64,000 nucleotides of DNA from Raphanus sativus. Lineage: Eukaryota; Streptophyta; Magnoliopsida; Brassicales; Brassicaceae. The stretch's first letter is position 1. Each line of letters starts with the position of its first letter. The stretch spans positions 26,948,293-27,012,292 of the forward strand of contig NC_079514.1 in the NCBI RefSeq assembly GCF_000801105.2, in the 5' to 3' direction. The notes beneath the pieces were generated by a model that saw only the letters and a list, made by a program, of their open reading frames with translations, ran no database searches and was not told the DNA's origin. Position numbers and translations under genes: made by a program. Shown here one piece after another: positions 37,300 through 48,964 of this stretch.

Positions 37300-39303
37300 T
37301 ATTAAAAAAATGGTTTGCAAACTCGGGAATAACAAACTTGAAATATCTCTGTTTTTTTTTCACTCTGTCTATCCATCTTCTTCGATGAAATCGAAACTGT
37401 CGGTGCCTCATCTCTCTCCATCTTCTTCGATCTCTCTCCATCTTCTTCGATCTCTCTCCATCTTCTTCGATTTCATCTATCACCTGAGATCTACTCTCTC
37501 TCCCGCTTCTTCATCTCGGACCAAAGCGTCGGTGATCTCACCTCTGTCCATATTCGTCGATCTCTCTCCATCTTCTTCGATCTCTCAATCACCTGGAAGT
37601 TTAACTCCATCTGAAGAGTTAACGCAATGGTATCAAGTGTAACCCTAATTCGATCTTCATGTATCTATTTTGGTTTGATATTTTCATAATCAAGTAGTTT
37701 AATCTTCTTATGTTTTTATATATATATATATATTGAGCATGCAGATGTACAGTGATTCGGAAAAATTTTGCGAGTCTAAAACAATCAAATCTGCAACATA
37801 AAAACATTCACCGAGGATTTCTTCTCATATGATCTCTCCAGGTAATGTTGTCTGAATTTTATTTTAAGATTAAATTAAAAATAGTTACATTTGTACACAC
37901 ATCTGTTGCATCAATAAATCTAAGAAAGATATGTTTTGCTATATTTTTGGCAGATCGACTTCATCTTTATATCTTCGAGAAAGGCAAGAAAAGTTTTGAA
38001 TCCGACTTCAGCTTAGATATGGTACTCGACAGATAGACTTCACTTTGTATGTATTCTAACTTAGTGACACAAATAGCTGATTTAAGATAACTGTTAGCTT
38101 TGTTAATATCTTAAAAATCTTTTTAATTCATTGCAGGAACAATATATTTGAAATAGAAAGCTCGACACATTGTATGAACATCAAGTTTGGAAGTATATTT
38201 TCAAGGTAAGTTTTTTCGTACTGTGTAGTTTGATCTGATTTTATATAATTACTGGAGATATTCATGTATAGAATTAATATGCAGTTCTTAGGAGATGGTT
38301 CACCTTCCTTGGCAGAGTGACGAACAGTAACGTTTCTGTAGCCAATTACTCTTCAGGTCGGAGTTTTGAATCTTCTTTCTCTAAAGGTGAATGCTTTTAC
38401 TCATTTACTCATATGTATGTATGTGTTCTTTGAATTGGCATGTTTTGTGTATTGGATTTGTTATGGTATGTGTTGTGTTTGGGTTTCTCTGACTTGAGTG
38501 GGTGGTGAATGATGATTCAGCAGGTTACTCGCAGGGTCAACTGAGACAAACGCATGGCTGGTGAAGAACCTGTGTGATCACCTTTGTCATCTCCAGCTCT
38601 ATTGGGTTGTGGAAAAGAAGAAGGAGAATATCCTTTCCACACCTCAAGGACATCAAGCAGGTGTGTTCGTTCTCTGAGCTTTTAACAGAATCCCCTTTCT
38701 ACACCTCAATCTTGTAGTTTGCTTGTTTCAGATTCCTAAGAAAGTCAACCTACTCGCAGTTTGACGTTGCAAATATTTGAAGAACATGGAACAGAGATAC
38801 AACGGTCTGCAATATGTTTGAACAGTAAGTGCATTTTATTAAAACATGTATATTTATGAATATAAATTAGGCTTGTTAGTGAAACGGATAGTTAGGATAT
38901 GAGCGGGTGAAATTGTTTGATGAATATTTATTGAAGTTTGTTCTTGTATGCTGTCTGTGGTGATTAATTGTCTGATAAAAATTAGTTCTTAAATAAATAG
39001 TACATGCTGTCTGTGGTGATTGGTTGTTATAATTATTAGAAATAGATTTTCCATCTAAAACTTATATTAAAGGTAAATAATAAGCCAAAGTATATAGTTA
39101 CCAGTAGACACATACACACGTCCAGAGAACACAATAGGAAAATTTAAAATAAAGAGTAGACAAGCAAAGTTTCACGTTGAGGCTTCCCACCCACGCGAAT
39201 GATAAATAACCTACACTTGAAGAACACCTATTATTAGTACTTAATTAAAATAACAATAGTCTTAAGAGTATGGTAAGTAAATCACATACCTTCAAGGTTA
39301 GAA
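37300..39303. other. Helitron 2 3' region with possible captured, spliced host-like DNA (plus strand)
   Basis: Downstream of the Rep-helicase stop, the plus strand holds a CT-rich leader (37370-37600) and several short segments bounded by good splice signals. Examples are ...TTTTCAAG|GTAAG near 38208, TCTCTAAAG|GTGAATG near 38386, CAG|GTTACTCGCAGG near 38521 to CAAGCAG|GTGTG near 38660, and CAG|ATTCC near 38731. The frames contain stops and I recognise no protein. This could be a captured gene fragment; the evidence is splice-like structure only. Confidence 0.3.
37411..37470. repeat. 20-bp tandem repeat, three perfect copies
   Basis: TCTCTCTCCATCTTCTTCGA is repeated three times without change at 37411-37470. 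A fourth copy occurs at 37561-37580 in the same orientation. Confidence 0.9.
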
Positions 39304-42300
39304 TCACGCTCGTCTAAATTCAATATCCCTGAAAATTTGTTTGAAAACCATAGTTTTCCTCTGAGGTTTTCCATCTTTCCCCACAATCAAAATTTTCAGT
39401 CATTTCTTTGATGTGACTCTAGAAACTGCCACATATAGCTGTCCGTGTGAAAACACCGGTCTTGGTAGAAAGAGACCAACTTCGGATAATGATTGCCCTT
39501 GACTTTTATTGATTGTCATTGCAAAAGCAACAGCCAAAGGCAATTGTCTATGGCGCATCTTAAAGGGTAACCTGGTGTCTGATGGTGAAAGCAACAATCT
39601 TGGAATGTAAACAGTTTTTCCAACTTTTTCTCCAGTTATGATCTTAGCCCCGACCATAAAATCCATAAGTTCGGTTATCTGAAGTCTCGTTCCATTCATT
39701 AAACCTGCAGTGGGCTGAATGATCCGTAGAACCATGACAGGGCAACCGACCTTCAGTCGAAGACTATGGTTTGGCAAACCAGAAACCTTAACAGAATTGA
39801 GGAAATCAGCATCCAAAGCTTCGTTATTCACTGAACTTGTATCCGAAGGATCAATACTATCTGCACTGAAATAGATCTTCTCTTCACCTGCAATTTTTGC
39901 ATCCAATATTTTGTTAATTAAGTAAATCGTCCATAGGAAAAAAAAATAAAGAATGAAAATTCACCTTCAAGCTTATCTAGCATGTAGTTGTTTATCGTAT
40001 TGACGTCTTCGTTAGTTGGACACATGATTGCTCTTTGCTGAAAAAACTTAGGATCTTTGAGTTCTTATAACGAAAGAGTATCACCATAAACCGCTTTGCT
40101 GATTGCTTTTATAGGTTCCTTTGAGTCTAGGATTAAGAACTCTTTAGGAATTTCGATTTCTGCTTCCCCATCATTCGGTTCATTAATCTTACCATCCCCA
40201 ATATCTAATATCCACTGAGAAAACTCTCTAAGATCAGCTGCCTCCTCTGGCGCCAAAGAACCAGATAACAAACGCATGTTCTTTGTGAGCTGAAGAACTT
40301 TCCAATGTTCCCAGAGGTACGAAGAATTCAGTGACGCCAACACAATCTCAGCTCTACATTCTCCATTGATAACAGGGAGTACCTGCCTAAAATCCCCTCC
40401 AAGTACAACAACCTTTCCACCAAATGGGTTATTCCTATCCTTTCCAATAATGTCCGACAAACTCCGGTCCAAAGCCTCAAAACAATACTTGCTCATCATC
40501 GGTGCTTCATCCCATATAATGAGTGAAGCCTCTTTAACTAAATTAGCTTGATCAGATCAAGGAGTCATTGTACATGAGGAAAACTCATCTGGATTCAGAG
40601 GAATTCCAAAACGCGAATGGGCAGTCCGACCTCCTTGCAACAACAACGAAGCAATGCCACTTGATGCAACATTCAGAACTAAATCTCCTCGACATCTAAT
40701 AGCTGCAGATAGCAATTTCCAGAGAAAGGTTTTTCCAGTTCCACCAAATCCATAAACAAAAAAAATTCCACATTTTTCTTCATTCACGGCTGTAAGGATC
40801 TCATCATAAATTTTCTTTTACTCGTCTGTCATCTTTGGAATGTCTCTTTCAAGAGTTTCTAATAATTCTTCTCTTGAATAGTTGCGCTCATCTAGTATCA
40901 AGACATTCGAATCCTGACGCCTTGTCTTTGCAACCTTTGGCATTTTATCGAATCTAGCGAGACAAGTACCATTACGCTACAAAATACTGTCAATCTCTTG
41001 AAGAGCATACTTTTTTTGTCCTCATCACTTAACAACAATCCTGCAATGAGTATTAAGAAGTTAGACGCCATATTAAAACATAGATTCTGAAGAATAAAAA
41101 TGAGCTGAAGCACGAGGTTGCTAACCTGGTCTATTGAAATGGATTCTTTGGTTATATTCAATATCTTCTGAGAGGTGCTCCCATGTCTTCTCCCATACAT
41201 CTTCTGGCGCTGTCAAAGTATTACTGAGCAGCATTATCACAAAAATCTCTCGTAGTTCACGTCCTGTGCTGAACAAACTTCTCCGTAAAATATCCTCAAT
41301 GTACTCTTGATCATCATCTGATAATCCTCGAGCAGAACATGCTTCCTTGTATCCTGGATAAAGAACTCCTTTATAGGTTTTGATGTCATCGTAGCTTGTA
41401 GGACCTTTAACGATGTTCAGTAGCACACGCAAATAATATGCATCTTCCTGGATCCGAGGAGCATAGTTAATCCTTCCAATGCTAAAACTTCTTTTCCTTC
41501 TTATCCACTTCTTCTGCTTCTTGTTGTAGGTAAAGAAGTTTGGTATCTGAGCATATGTTAAAGTTCTCGCAAGAGCATCAACTTTATTCAGCTCAAACAA
41601 TGCCAAAAGCATTGTATTCTCAATGAGCTTACGACTGACAACAGCTTGCATTTTATCTTTTCCCCTGAAGATAATTTTTTGTTTACCGGGTAGGTGAAAA
41701 ATAAGTTTCTCCACTGAAACAGATCGATAGTGAATAGGAAATTTGAAGATTCTCCATGATCCTTCACATGCAGAAACATATCTGTAAAAAGTTTAATAAA
41801 ATCTGTTAGTAAGAAATTAAAAAGAACAGTTAAAATTAACATATATAGAAGTAATACTTATATACCTGCAATCAAAAAAATCTTTAATTTCATTCTTCTT
41901 CTTTTCGACATTCCCTCCATCGACACTTCCATCCACGTTCGTTGGGACACTTCCATCGACGTTTGTTTCAACGTTTCCTTCCAAGTTAACATAGCCACTT
42001 GCCAACATACTCTCCACGATATGAGCAGGAGGCTCAACAGCCACTGTAACACGATCTACTCCTTTATTAATGTACTTAAATAAGTACTTAATAGAACCAG
42101 CTTGGTTGCACCATTCCACATTGATGTGAGCACGCTAACGCAAAGATAGTTTCTTGTTGTAAGGAATGACATGCCGGTTGTCACATTTGACACCATTTTT
42201 CTCAACGAAAACAACCTGGTTGCTCCCTTCTTTTGTAAATTGGAAATCCCTCGCTGTTAACCGTTGTCTGTTCAGAAAAGGATTTTGGGTATCCCTTTGA

Positions 42301-45152
42301 GCACACTCCATTCTCCATGCATGGAAAATTCATATTAGCTGCTCCACATGGTCCATGAATCATCATATCTTTAACCACATCAAAGAGTTCTGGTTCTTCC
42401 TCTTTATTAGGTATTTCTGCTGAAATAATCCTATCAATATCATCTGTACTCGGAAGCTTAGATGTGGGATGCAAGAACAGGAGGATATGGGCGTGTGGTA
42501 GGCGACGTTTCTGAAACTCTATAGTGTACATAGCTGCAAAAAAAAGTATACAAATCAGTAACCACCAAATTCGTTTGATCATATTTAAAAATAGAAAACT
42601 TACATGCCACAGTCTTGCCCAAGAGATATTTTTTGGTTAAATCTTCCATTAAAGAATAAAGTTTCAGCTTGAAGATCCTACAAAGTATGTCTGGTCTATC
42701 CTCCACCTTCAACTTCCTTTCCTTAATATATCTTGTGATCTCTGGCCATTTAGGATTGCAAGTATAGGTGATGAAGAGATCAGGGAATCCAAAATGCTTA
42801 GATATGGTCATAACATCCAAGTAATTATTTTTCATATATCTAGGACTCCCAGTGAAAGATGCTGGCAAGATGAATTCCTGTCCTTGCTCACTCATATCGA
42901 TCTTTCCATCATTTTCAGACTCTTTTATTGAGTCATAACTATCCGATCTTAAAGTAGACTGATTGAACTTCAGATAGCGTAGACGGTTAGACTCAATAGT
43001 AGTGTAAGCATCAACTAAGAATTGCTGAAAAAGTCGCCTACCATGTAGAAGACTATGTGATTCATTTTCACGTTCATGCAGACGGAAAGCAAAGAACTGT
43101 CTCATGCTGATATTAGGCTTCTTGTGCTTTTTTGTTGCTGCTGTGACTCCTTTCTTAATACCCAACCTGAATCCGTCTTCGCCATGTGTAAACAATAGAG
43201 GATACTGAAGTGCTAGATAGGAAACATGAATCTCGTTTACCCTCTTTAGCTTTCCTAATTTTTGCTCAAGGACAATATCTCTTTTATCCATATCAAGATT
43301 AAAATCCCCAGGAATGAGCGCAGCAACTTCAGACGCAGTGGGGGGTATCATATATCCTTCCATCCTTTACATGACCACTTACAATCCTCATATGAAAGGA
43401 ATCCTCTTGATCAGTCACAAAACGATCTTTAGCTGATCTAAATTGCTTCACATAAGGGTTGACTTCATCCAACATCTTCATCAAAAGATCAATAATTCTG
43501 GCTTCAGCTTATCTTTCTTCTTCGTTTTGAAATTGCCTTTTCCAGAGCTGTAAATAATGGAACAATCGTTAGAACAACCAGAAAAAATCATATTATTGAT
43601 GTAAACAATAATGCACGACAGTTTTCAAATAAAAGTACCTTAAACATTTTGCTCTGTTCTCCACTTCATTTTCAGTGTCAACTATATATAGTTGGCCGAA
43701 CTTGGCATCTTTACCATCATTAGGAAATAAGCTCCCCATTAGATGATAATTTTCACCTTGAAGTTGAAACATAGAAGGTCCAAGACCTTTTGGAACTGAT
43801 CTGTCCACTTTTCCTCCAAGTGAAGTAAAAGAAAATACCATGTTGTATGGTCTCATATTATTCTGGAAATGTTTACTTAATGCATCCTCTCCTTCCATCA
43901 GCTTCTTAAATATAGCTGGTGGTTCTTTGAGTAATGGCAGTTTCACTTGACCTTGCATGCAACATAGTCCAAAAGTAGGATTCTGAGAACTCCTACGCTT
44001 GTTTAAGCGTTCTCCGAACCACATAATAGCACCACAATGCGAGCATTTGTATGTAGGATCTCCCTCATCGATATATCCTATGTAATAGCCAATTTTAACA
44101 ATTAATAACAAACATAGAATAAGTAGAACATAGATATCAGTTTTAAAATAAAGATGATACCTTCTTCCTTTGTCTTTTTTCACAGCAAGAGTAGGCTTGG
44201 AAAGACCTTTTTGACATCTAGCCAATACTCGGTCCCATGAAAAGGGTGGTGATTTGTAAGGGTCCGTAGAAGGTGTAGCATGAGCATATACATCAACGGA
44301 ATCAGTGGAAAATTCCTCATTTTCAGATTCTGTGCTTTCTTGAGAACTACAGTCGAAATCAAGATCACAATCTACATCGCTGATTCCTAAATTATATTAG
44401 AAAGAATAAGTTAACACTGTATTCATTATGACAGAAATAGTTGGAGTAAATCAAAATATAATATATTTTTACTGACCATCTTCGACTGCTATCTCTTCTT
44501 CAGGTGCATATTGAGTAAAGTGTGTACCATCACCTGGAGCAGCTAACGAAGCAGTAATATTTGTAATATCTTTCAAGGTTGAACGTGGTAAGATTCTTGA
44601 TCGCTTAGAATGTTTGTTCTGAACTGAGCTTTGATTTGAGATAGGGTTTACTGAAGCTACAACATATAAACAAACATTTGCAGTAAGATTGTAAACAGAA
44701 AATTTAACAATGTGTTAAGCTTAGTATGGGGGTAGGTGTTATTTACAATGTAAAGATGTCAAACAACTCCTGTTCAGTGGTGACTGTGAGGTTGGTTTAG
44801 ACATCCAATCAACACCTTCAACGCAAAATAAAATGTTGAGAGTGAGAGTAAGATTAGGTTATAAAAAATTTATCTGACATGTCTTACCAAATAGGCAAAC
44901 AGGTTTAGGAGTTGTATTTTCTGGTGTATTGATAGTCTGATGAACTGGAGACTGTATTGAAGAGGGTGAGGATTCAATCTCATGAAAAACCCTGGTGAAA
45001 ATTGATCTCAATGGTACAGAAGCAGTTGAAACATCTTGATTCTGATCAATGTTCATGTCAATGTTAACTCGATTAGCTATTTGACCGTGACTGGAATTAG
45101 GGTGCATATTCTCTTTGCCATCACGACCACCATTGTCTCGTTTTCTTTTCAT
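39304..45152 (-). pseudogene. Helitron 2 Rep-helicase, inactivated
   Basis: This copy is colinear with the 14098-20455 gene, from ATG 45152 (MKRKRDNGGRDGKENMHP) to TGA 39306-39304. Motifs still visible include the [12 protein letters not shown] (near 42500), the two-tyrosine YLFKY (near 42080), Walker A GFGGTGKT (near 40740), Walker B IIWDEAP (near 40510), [10 protein letters not shown] and [10 protein letters not shown]. Lesions: a frameshift near 43490, an extra C in a six-C run (43345-43340), a frameshift near 42215, TAG at 42137-42135, a frameshift near 41000, TAA at 40820-40818 and TGA at 40559-40557, plus further stops near 40080 and 39400. An insertion of NVDGS-type repeats (near 41930-41990) is absent from Helitron 1. 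It cannot encode a working protein. Confidence 0.92.
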
Positions 45153-45511
45153 CGAGCTTAGGACTGTAGATTCTGAATTCTAGTTTTTCAACTCTGCAAA
45201 AGAATCGAGTTTTATTTTGTCTGCTTTCTATTAAGATTTTCATAAGATCACATCCCCTAAATTATAGGAAATTGTTATGGTGATTATGTATATATGGAAA
45301 AATGAAAAAGATATTAAACCAATGTAATCTATAAAATATATTATTTGGTAAGTAAATATTTTTCGACTTAGGGCTATCTTTTGTAATAGATCTCGAGAAT
45401 TAAATATAGAAACATTTTAAATTGTGACGAAAATATAATTATACCAATAACAATGTATATTATTTAAATTGGTTTATTTTCAGGGATAACCAGAAGTTTA
45501 CAAAAGAAGAT

Positions 45512-45868
45512 TGTTGGGGGTGGATTTACATCCTCCCTCAAGGCCCATTATACAATGAGTTAGGCCCACTTGACTAGGAAACCCTAGGCTTCACTTTCTA
45601 TAAATAAAGAGCTTCCTTTTTCTTAGAGAGGATCTCTTCCACATTTTTAGATCTAGAACACTTCTTGTAAAGATTTTATAAACTCTTAGATTCACTTTAC
45701 ACTTCTCATAATCTATGTAATGCAATCTTTGAGTAATAAAATCTCTAGATGTTCTTTTCTCATTTGATTTTTATGTTGATTTCTCTTAAGCCTCAAGAAT
45801 CTAAGAAATCTAATTCTTAGATTCTTCATTGTTATGAATCAACAAACACACCATTTTTGGATCAAACA
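45512..45868 (+). repeat. 5' LTR, 357 bp
   Basis: Holds a TATAAATA box at 45599-45606 and AATAAA-type signals downstream. It is identical by eye to the 3' LTR over its whole length. Confidence 0.93.
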
Positions 45869-45869
45869 G

Positions 45870-45889
45870 TTGGCGCTAGAAGGAGGGGG
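45870..45889 (+). other. Primer binding site of the young LTR element
   Basis: TTGGCGCTAGAAGGAGGGGG begins one base after the LTR end, the standard position. The tRNA primer was not identified. Confidence 0.65.
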
Positions 45890-47880
45890 CCAAAGAGAAC
45901 TATCTTCATAGCATATCAAACTTGGGAAAATACAGATCTAGGATAAAAAAGAAGAAAAAAAAGGAAAGGATGAATCTTTCTCCTCGACACTTCATCATCC
46001 TCTACTTCGCGACCGTTGTTCCGTCCTTCCTATCGCAAAGTTTCAAGCTTTTCGATCCACAAATCAAATCGGAGATGAGATTTCAGCAGTGGTGATTGAT
46101 GGTTCTCAGAAGCTACTGTGTTTCTCACCTTCCTCACCCTTCTTCTCAGTGGACCTCTGTTTCAACCCGTCCATCTCTTCTCTCCTTCGCTCAGCCGGAT
46201 CTCTGCAACAAAGTCAAGAACTTTTTCGCCTAAGATCCACAATCACGACCCCTGCTCCGACTCGAAGCTTCTCCTCCCATCCCGTGGTTGAAGTCCGCCT
46301 CCGAAGCCACCTCTGCATCGCGAGGGCACAAGAAAAACAGATAAGAGAAACAAAGAGGGATCTTGAACTAAACTCGTGGTTTGTCTTGTCGACAATCACC
46401 ATCTGGTTTTGGAACGATCTCTGCGGGTCAGTCTATGCGGCTCCTTCTCGTCAAAGCTCGAGACTTGATCTCGGCAACGAAGGCTATCTGGTCACAAGCT
46501 CGCCATCTCGTCACAAGCTCGCCATCTGTTAAAGCTGAAGACTTGATTCGGGCAAAGCTCAAGACTTTATCTCGACAAAGCTCAAGACAATCTCGACAAA
46601 GGTCTCTTCTCGATCCAAAGATCTCCATCTCGGCAAGACTTGATCTCGGTATATTGTTCTCAAGAACGACGAACTCAGTGGCGGCGTTGAAACCTATTTT
46701 CTTCACTCAGCTCTTGAGACAAGCTTGGCGTACTCAGAACAAGCTTCTCATCCCGACAACGAGTTCGCCACAACCAACATCTCAGCAACAAGGGACATCT
46801 CGTCATAAGCTTGCCATCTCAGCACAAGCTCGTCGACTCGTTCTTTCACTTGAAAAGATTGCAACAGAGCTCACAAGCTTGATCTCGGCAGAGCTAACGA
46901 GCTTGATCTCGGCAGAGCTCACGAGCTTTATCTCGTCCAGTGCTGGCTCGATCCTGAGTTCTCTGCATAATCTCATCAAACTCTTGCCCCTACGTCACAA
47001 AAGCTGCACGGCTTGAAGAAGAACATGAAGAGGTGTCGTAACGCGGACACGGTCTTAGTGAGAAGAGGTGGTCATGTCTCGTGTACTTTTCTTCTCTTCT
47101 CCTGAACGTTACAAGCTATCAAAGGCCATCGTATGCTCCGGCACTTTGAGCAAAAGAGGAGCTCGAGTAACGCCATGTCACCAACACAAACTTAACCACG
47201 TCCACAATAACTTCATCGTCAAGTTACAAACAAGGCGCTCCATCAACAGTGACGTACCCAAGCTCTCCACCACTAGCGGGGTTAAAAGAAAAATATTTAA
47301 AGTGGAGAGCATGATATGGATTGCCACGTTCAGGCCCTACGAAACTCACGACAACTCATCTTCAAAGATAAGTTCTTTTAATCATCACATGCTTTAATTA
47401 CTTTAAATTAATGCTACGGTGAACATTGTGGCTTTGGTTTAAATAATTAAACAATTCTAAGCTGTCCATTCATTTCATGCTTTGCTGTTGGTAGCCTATG
47501 ATATTAATAAGTTGACAATTATTATATCATCATGTGCAACCCACCGGCATTAAGCAAAATCAAGTTTGATGGTTTGCTTATTAATTATGCAAAAGTTGGT
47601 TAAATCTTTTGGTTTATATTGGTCCAATCATGATCATTCTTTTCATGAACCAGAGATAGTTGAGCCAAAGAGAACCAACAAGTGGTTGCCACCATCATGC
47701 CCGTATGCCTTGCAAGACGGCTCTCAACTACGAGCTTGTTGGAAGCAGTACAAACGGCACAGCCAGCGCGTTTCTCAACGTCATCATAGCCTGATGAACA
47801 CACAAGCCAACAACTTGTTCGGCACACACGATCTCAACACGAGACTTCGGGTTGGCAACAGTTCGGTAAACGTGTATTTT

Positions 47881-48140
47881 AGGCACGAGTTTACATTGAA
47901 CTTGCTTTTTATTAGGCACGAGTTTGCAGTTGACTCGCTTATTGTTAGACACGAATTTACAAAAACTCGTCTTTGGCTAGGCATGAGTTTACAGAAACTC
48001 TCCTTCTACAAGGCATGGGTTCTCAGTAAACTCGCCTCTGTCTCAGCATGAGTCTAGTAAACTCGTCTTTCACTAAGCACGAGTTCAAAACAAACTCGCC
48101 TCTTATTAGGCACAAGTTCAAAGTAAACTCGCCTAAATCG
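47881..48140 (+). repeat. Hairpin-forming minisatellite, eight units of about 32-33 bp
   Basis: Eight degenerate units of the form AGGCACGAGTTTACA...AAACTCGCCTCTTATT lie head to tail just upstream of the purine tract. In most units CGAGTTT and AAACTCG are inverted to each other with a few bases between, so each unit could form a small hairpin. Differences between units are scattered substitutions. Confidence 0.85.
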
Positions 48141-48240
48141 TCACCGGCATGAATGTGTCTAATTCATTGTTTAATAAACCCTTTTCGTAAAATTCACAGA
48201 GATCGATTTCATCTCTCTCTACGAACTTGGGGGGACTTAC

Positions 48241-48597
48241 TGTTGGGGGTGGATTTACATCCTCCCTCAAGGCCCATTATACAATGAGTTAGGCCCACTT
48301 GACTAGGAAACCCTAGGCTTCACTTTCTATAAATAAAGAGCTTCCTTTTTCTTAGAGAGGATCTCTTCCACATTTTTAGATCTAGAACACTTCTTGTAAA
48401 GATTTTATAAACTCTTAGATTCACTTTACACTTCTCATAATCTATGTAATGCAATCTTTGAGTAATAAAATCTCTAGATGTTCTTTTCTCATTTGATTTT
48501 TATGTTGATTTCTCTTAAGCCTCAAGAATCTAAGAAATCTAATTCTTAGATTCTTCATTGTTATGAATCAACAAACACACCATTTTTGGATCAAACA
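48241..48597 (+). repeat. 3' LTR, 357 bp
   Basis: Same sequence as 45512-45868 by eye, with the TATAAATA box at 48328-48335. The purine tract GGGGGGAC lies at 48229-48235, directly before it. Confidence 0.93.
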
Positions 48598-48964
48598 AAG
48601 ATCAAGCACATCTTTCGTCCATCTCTTCTTATTCCTTAAGGTAAACACTAATTCCCTATGAAACTTTGTAGTTTATAATAGAGTGGATCATATGATTGTA
48701 GAGAATTTAGAATGCTAGGTTGTTTGGTTAGTTGAATTGTAAGGTTGATTTTTTATTTATAAGAGTCTGTTTCGGTAAAATTATTAGATTGCTTATTCAA
48801 ACAATTAAATTAAATCATAACAAATACTTGAACACAAAAATAAAATTCCCAACGAAAACAATAATTTAAAAAAACCAAAAGTAAAAGTAAAAATCCAAAA
48901 CAAAGCAAACAAAAGGACAAAGCATTCAAAAAAACCAATAATTAAATTTAAAAAAAACAGCTGA

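Larger units (their letters stand above)
45512..48597 (+). mobile_element. Young non-autonomous LTR retrotransposon, 3086 bp, TSD AAGAT
   Basis: Two 357-bp LTRs (45512-45868, 48241-48597) start TGTTGGGGGTGG and end GATCAAACA; I read them as identical. A perfect 5-base duplication AAGAT flanks the element (45507-45511, 48598-48602). A PBS-like TTGGCGCTAGAAGG follows the 5' LTR and a purine tract GGGGGGAC precedes the 3' LTR. The 2372-bp interior has no gag, protease, RT or integrase; frames such as 46381-47016 and 47566-48051 show no known domain. It therefore depends on enzymes from another element and resembles a LARD-type derivative of a gypsy family. It sits between the RPA and Rep-helicase genes of Helitron 2. 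Orientation is taken from PBS and PPT. Confidence 0.93.

Noticed and set aside
46214..48051. Overlapping frames on both strands inside the young LTR element
   Set aside because: No domain, no consistent strand, and composition explained by internal repeats.
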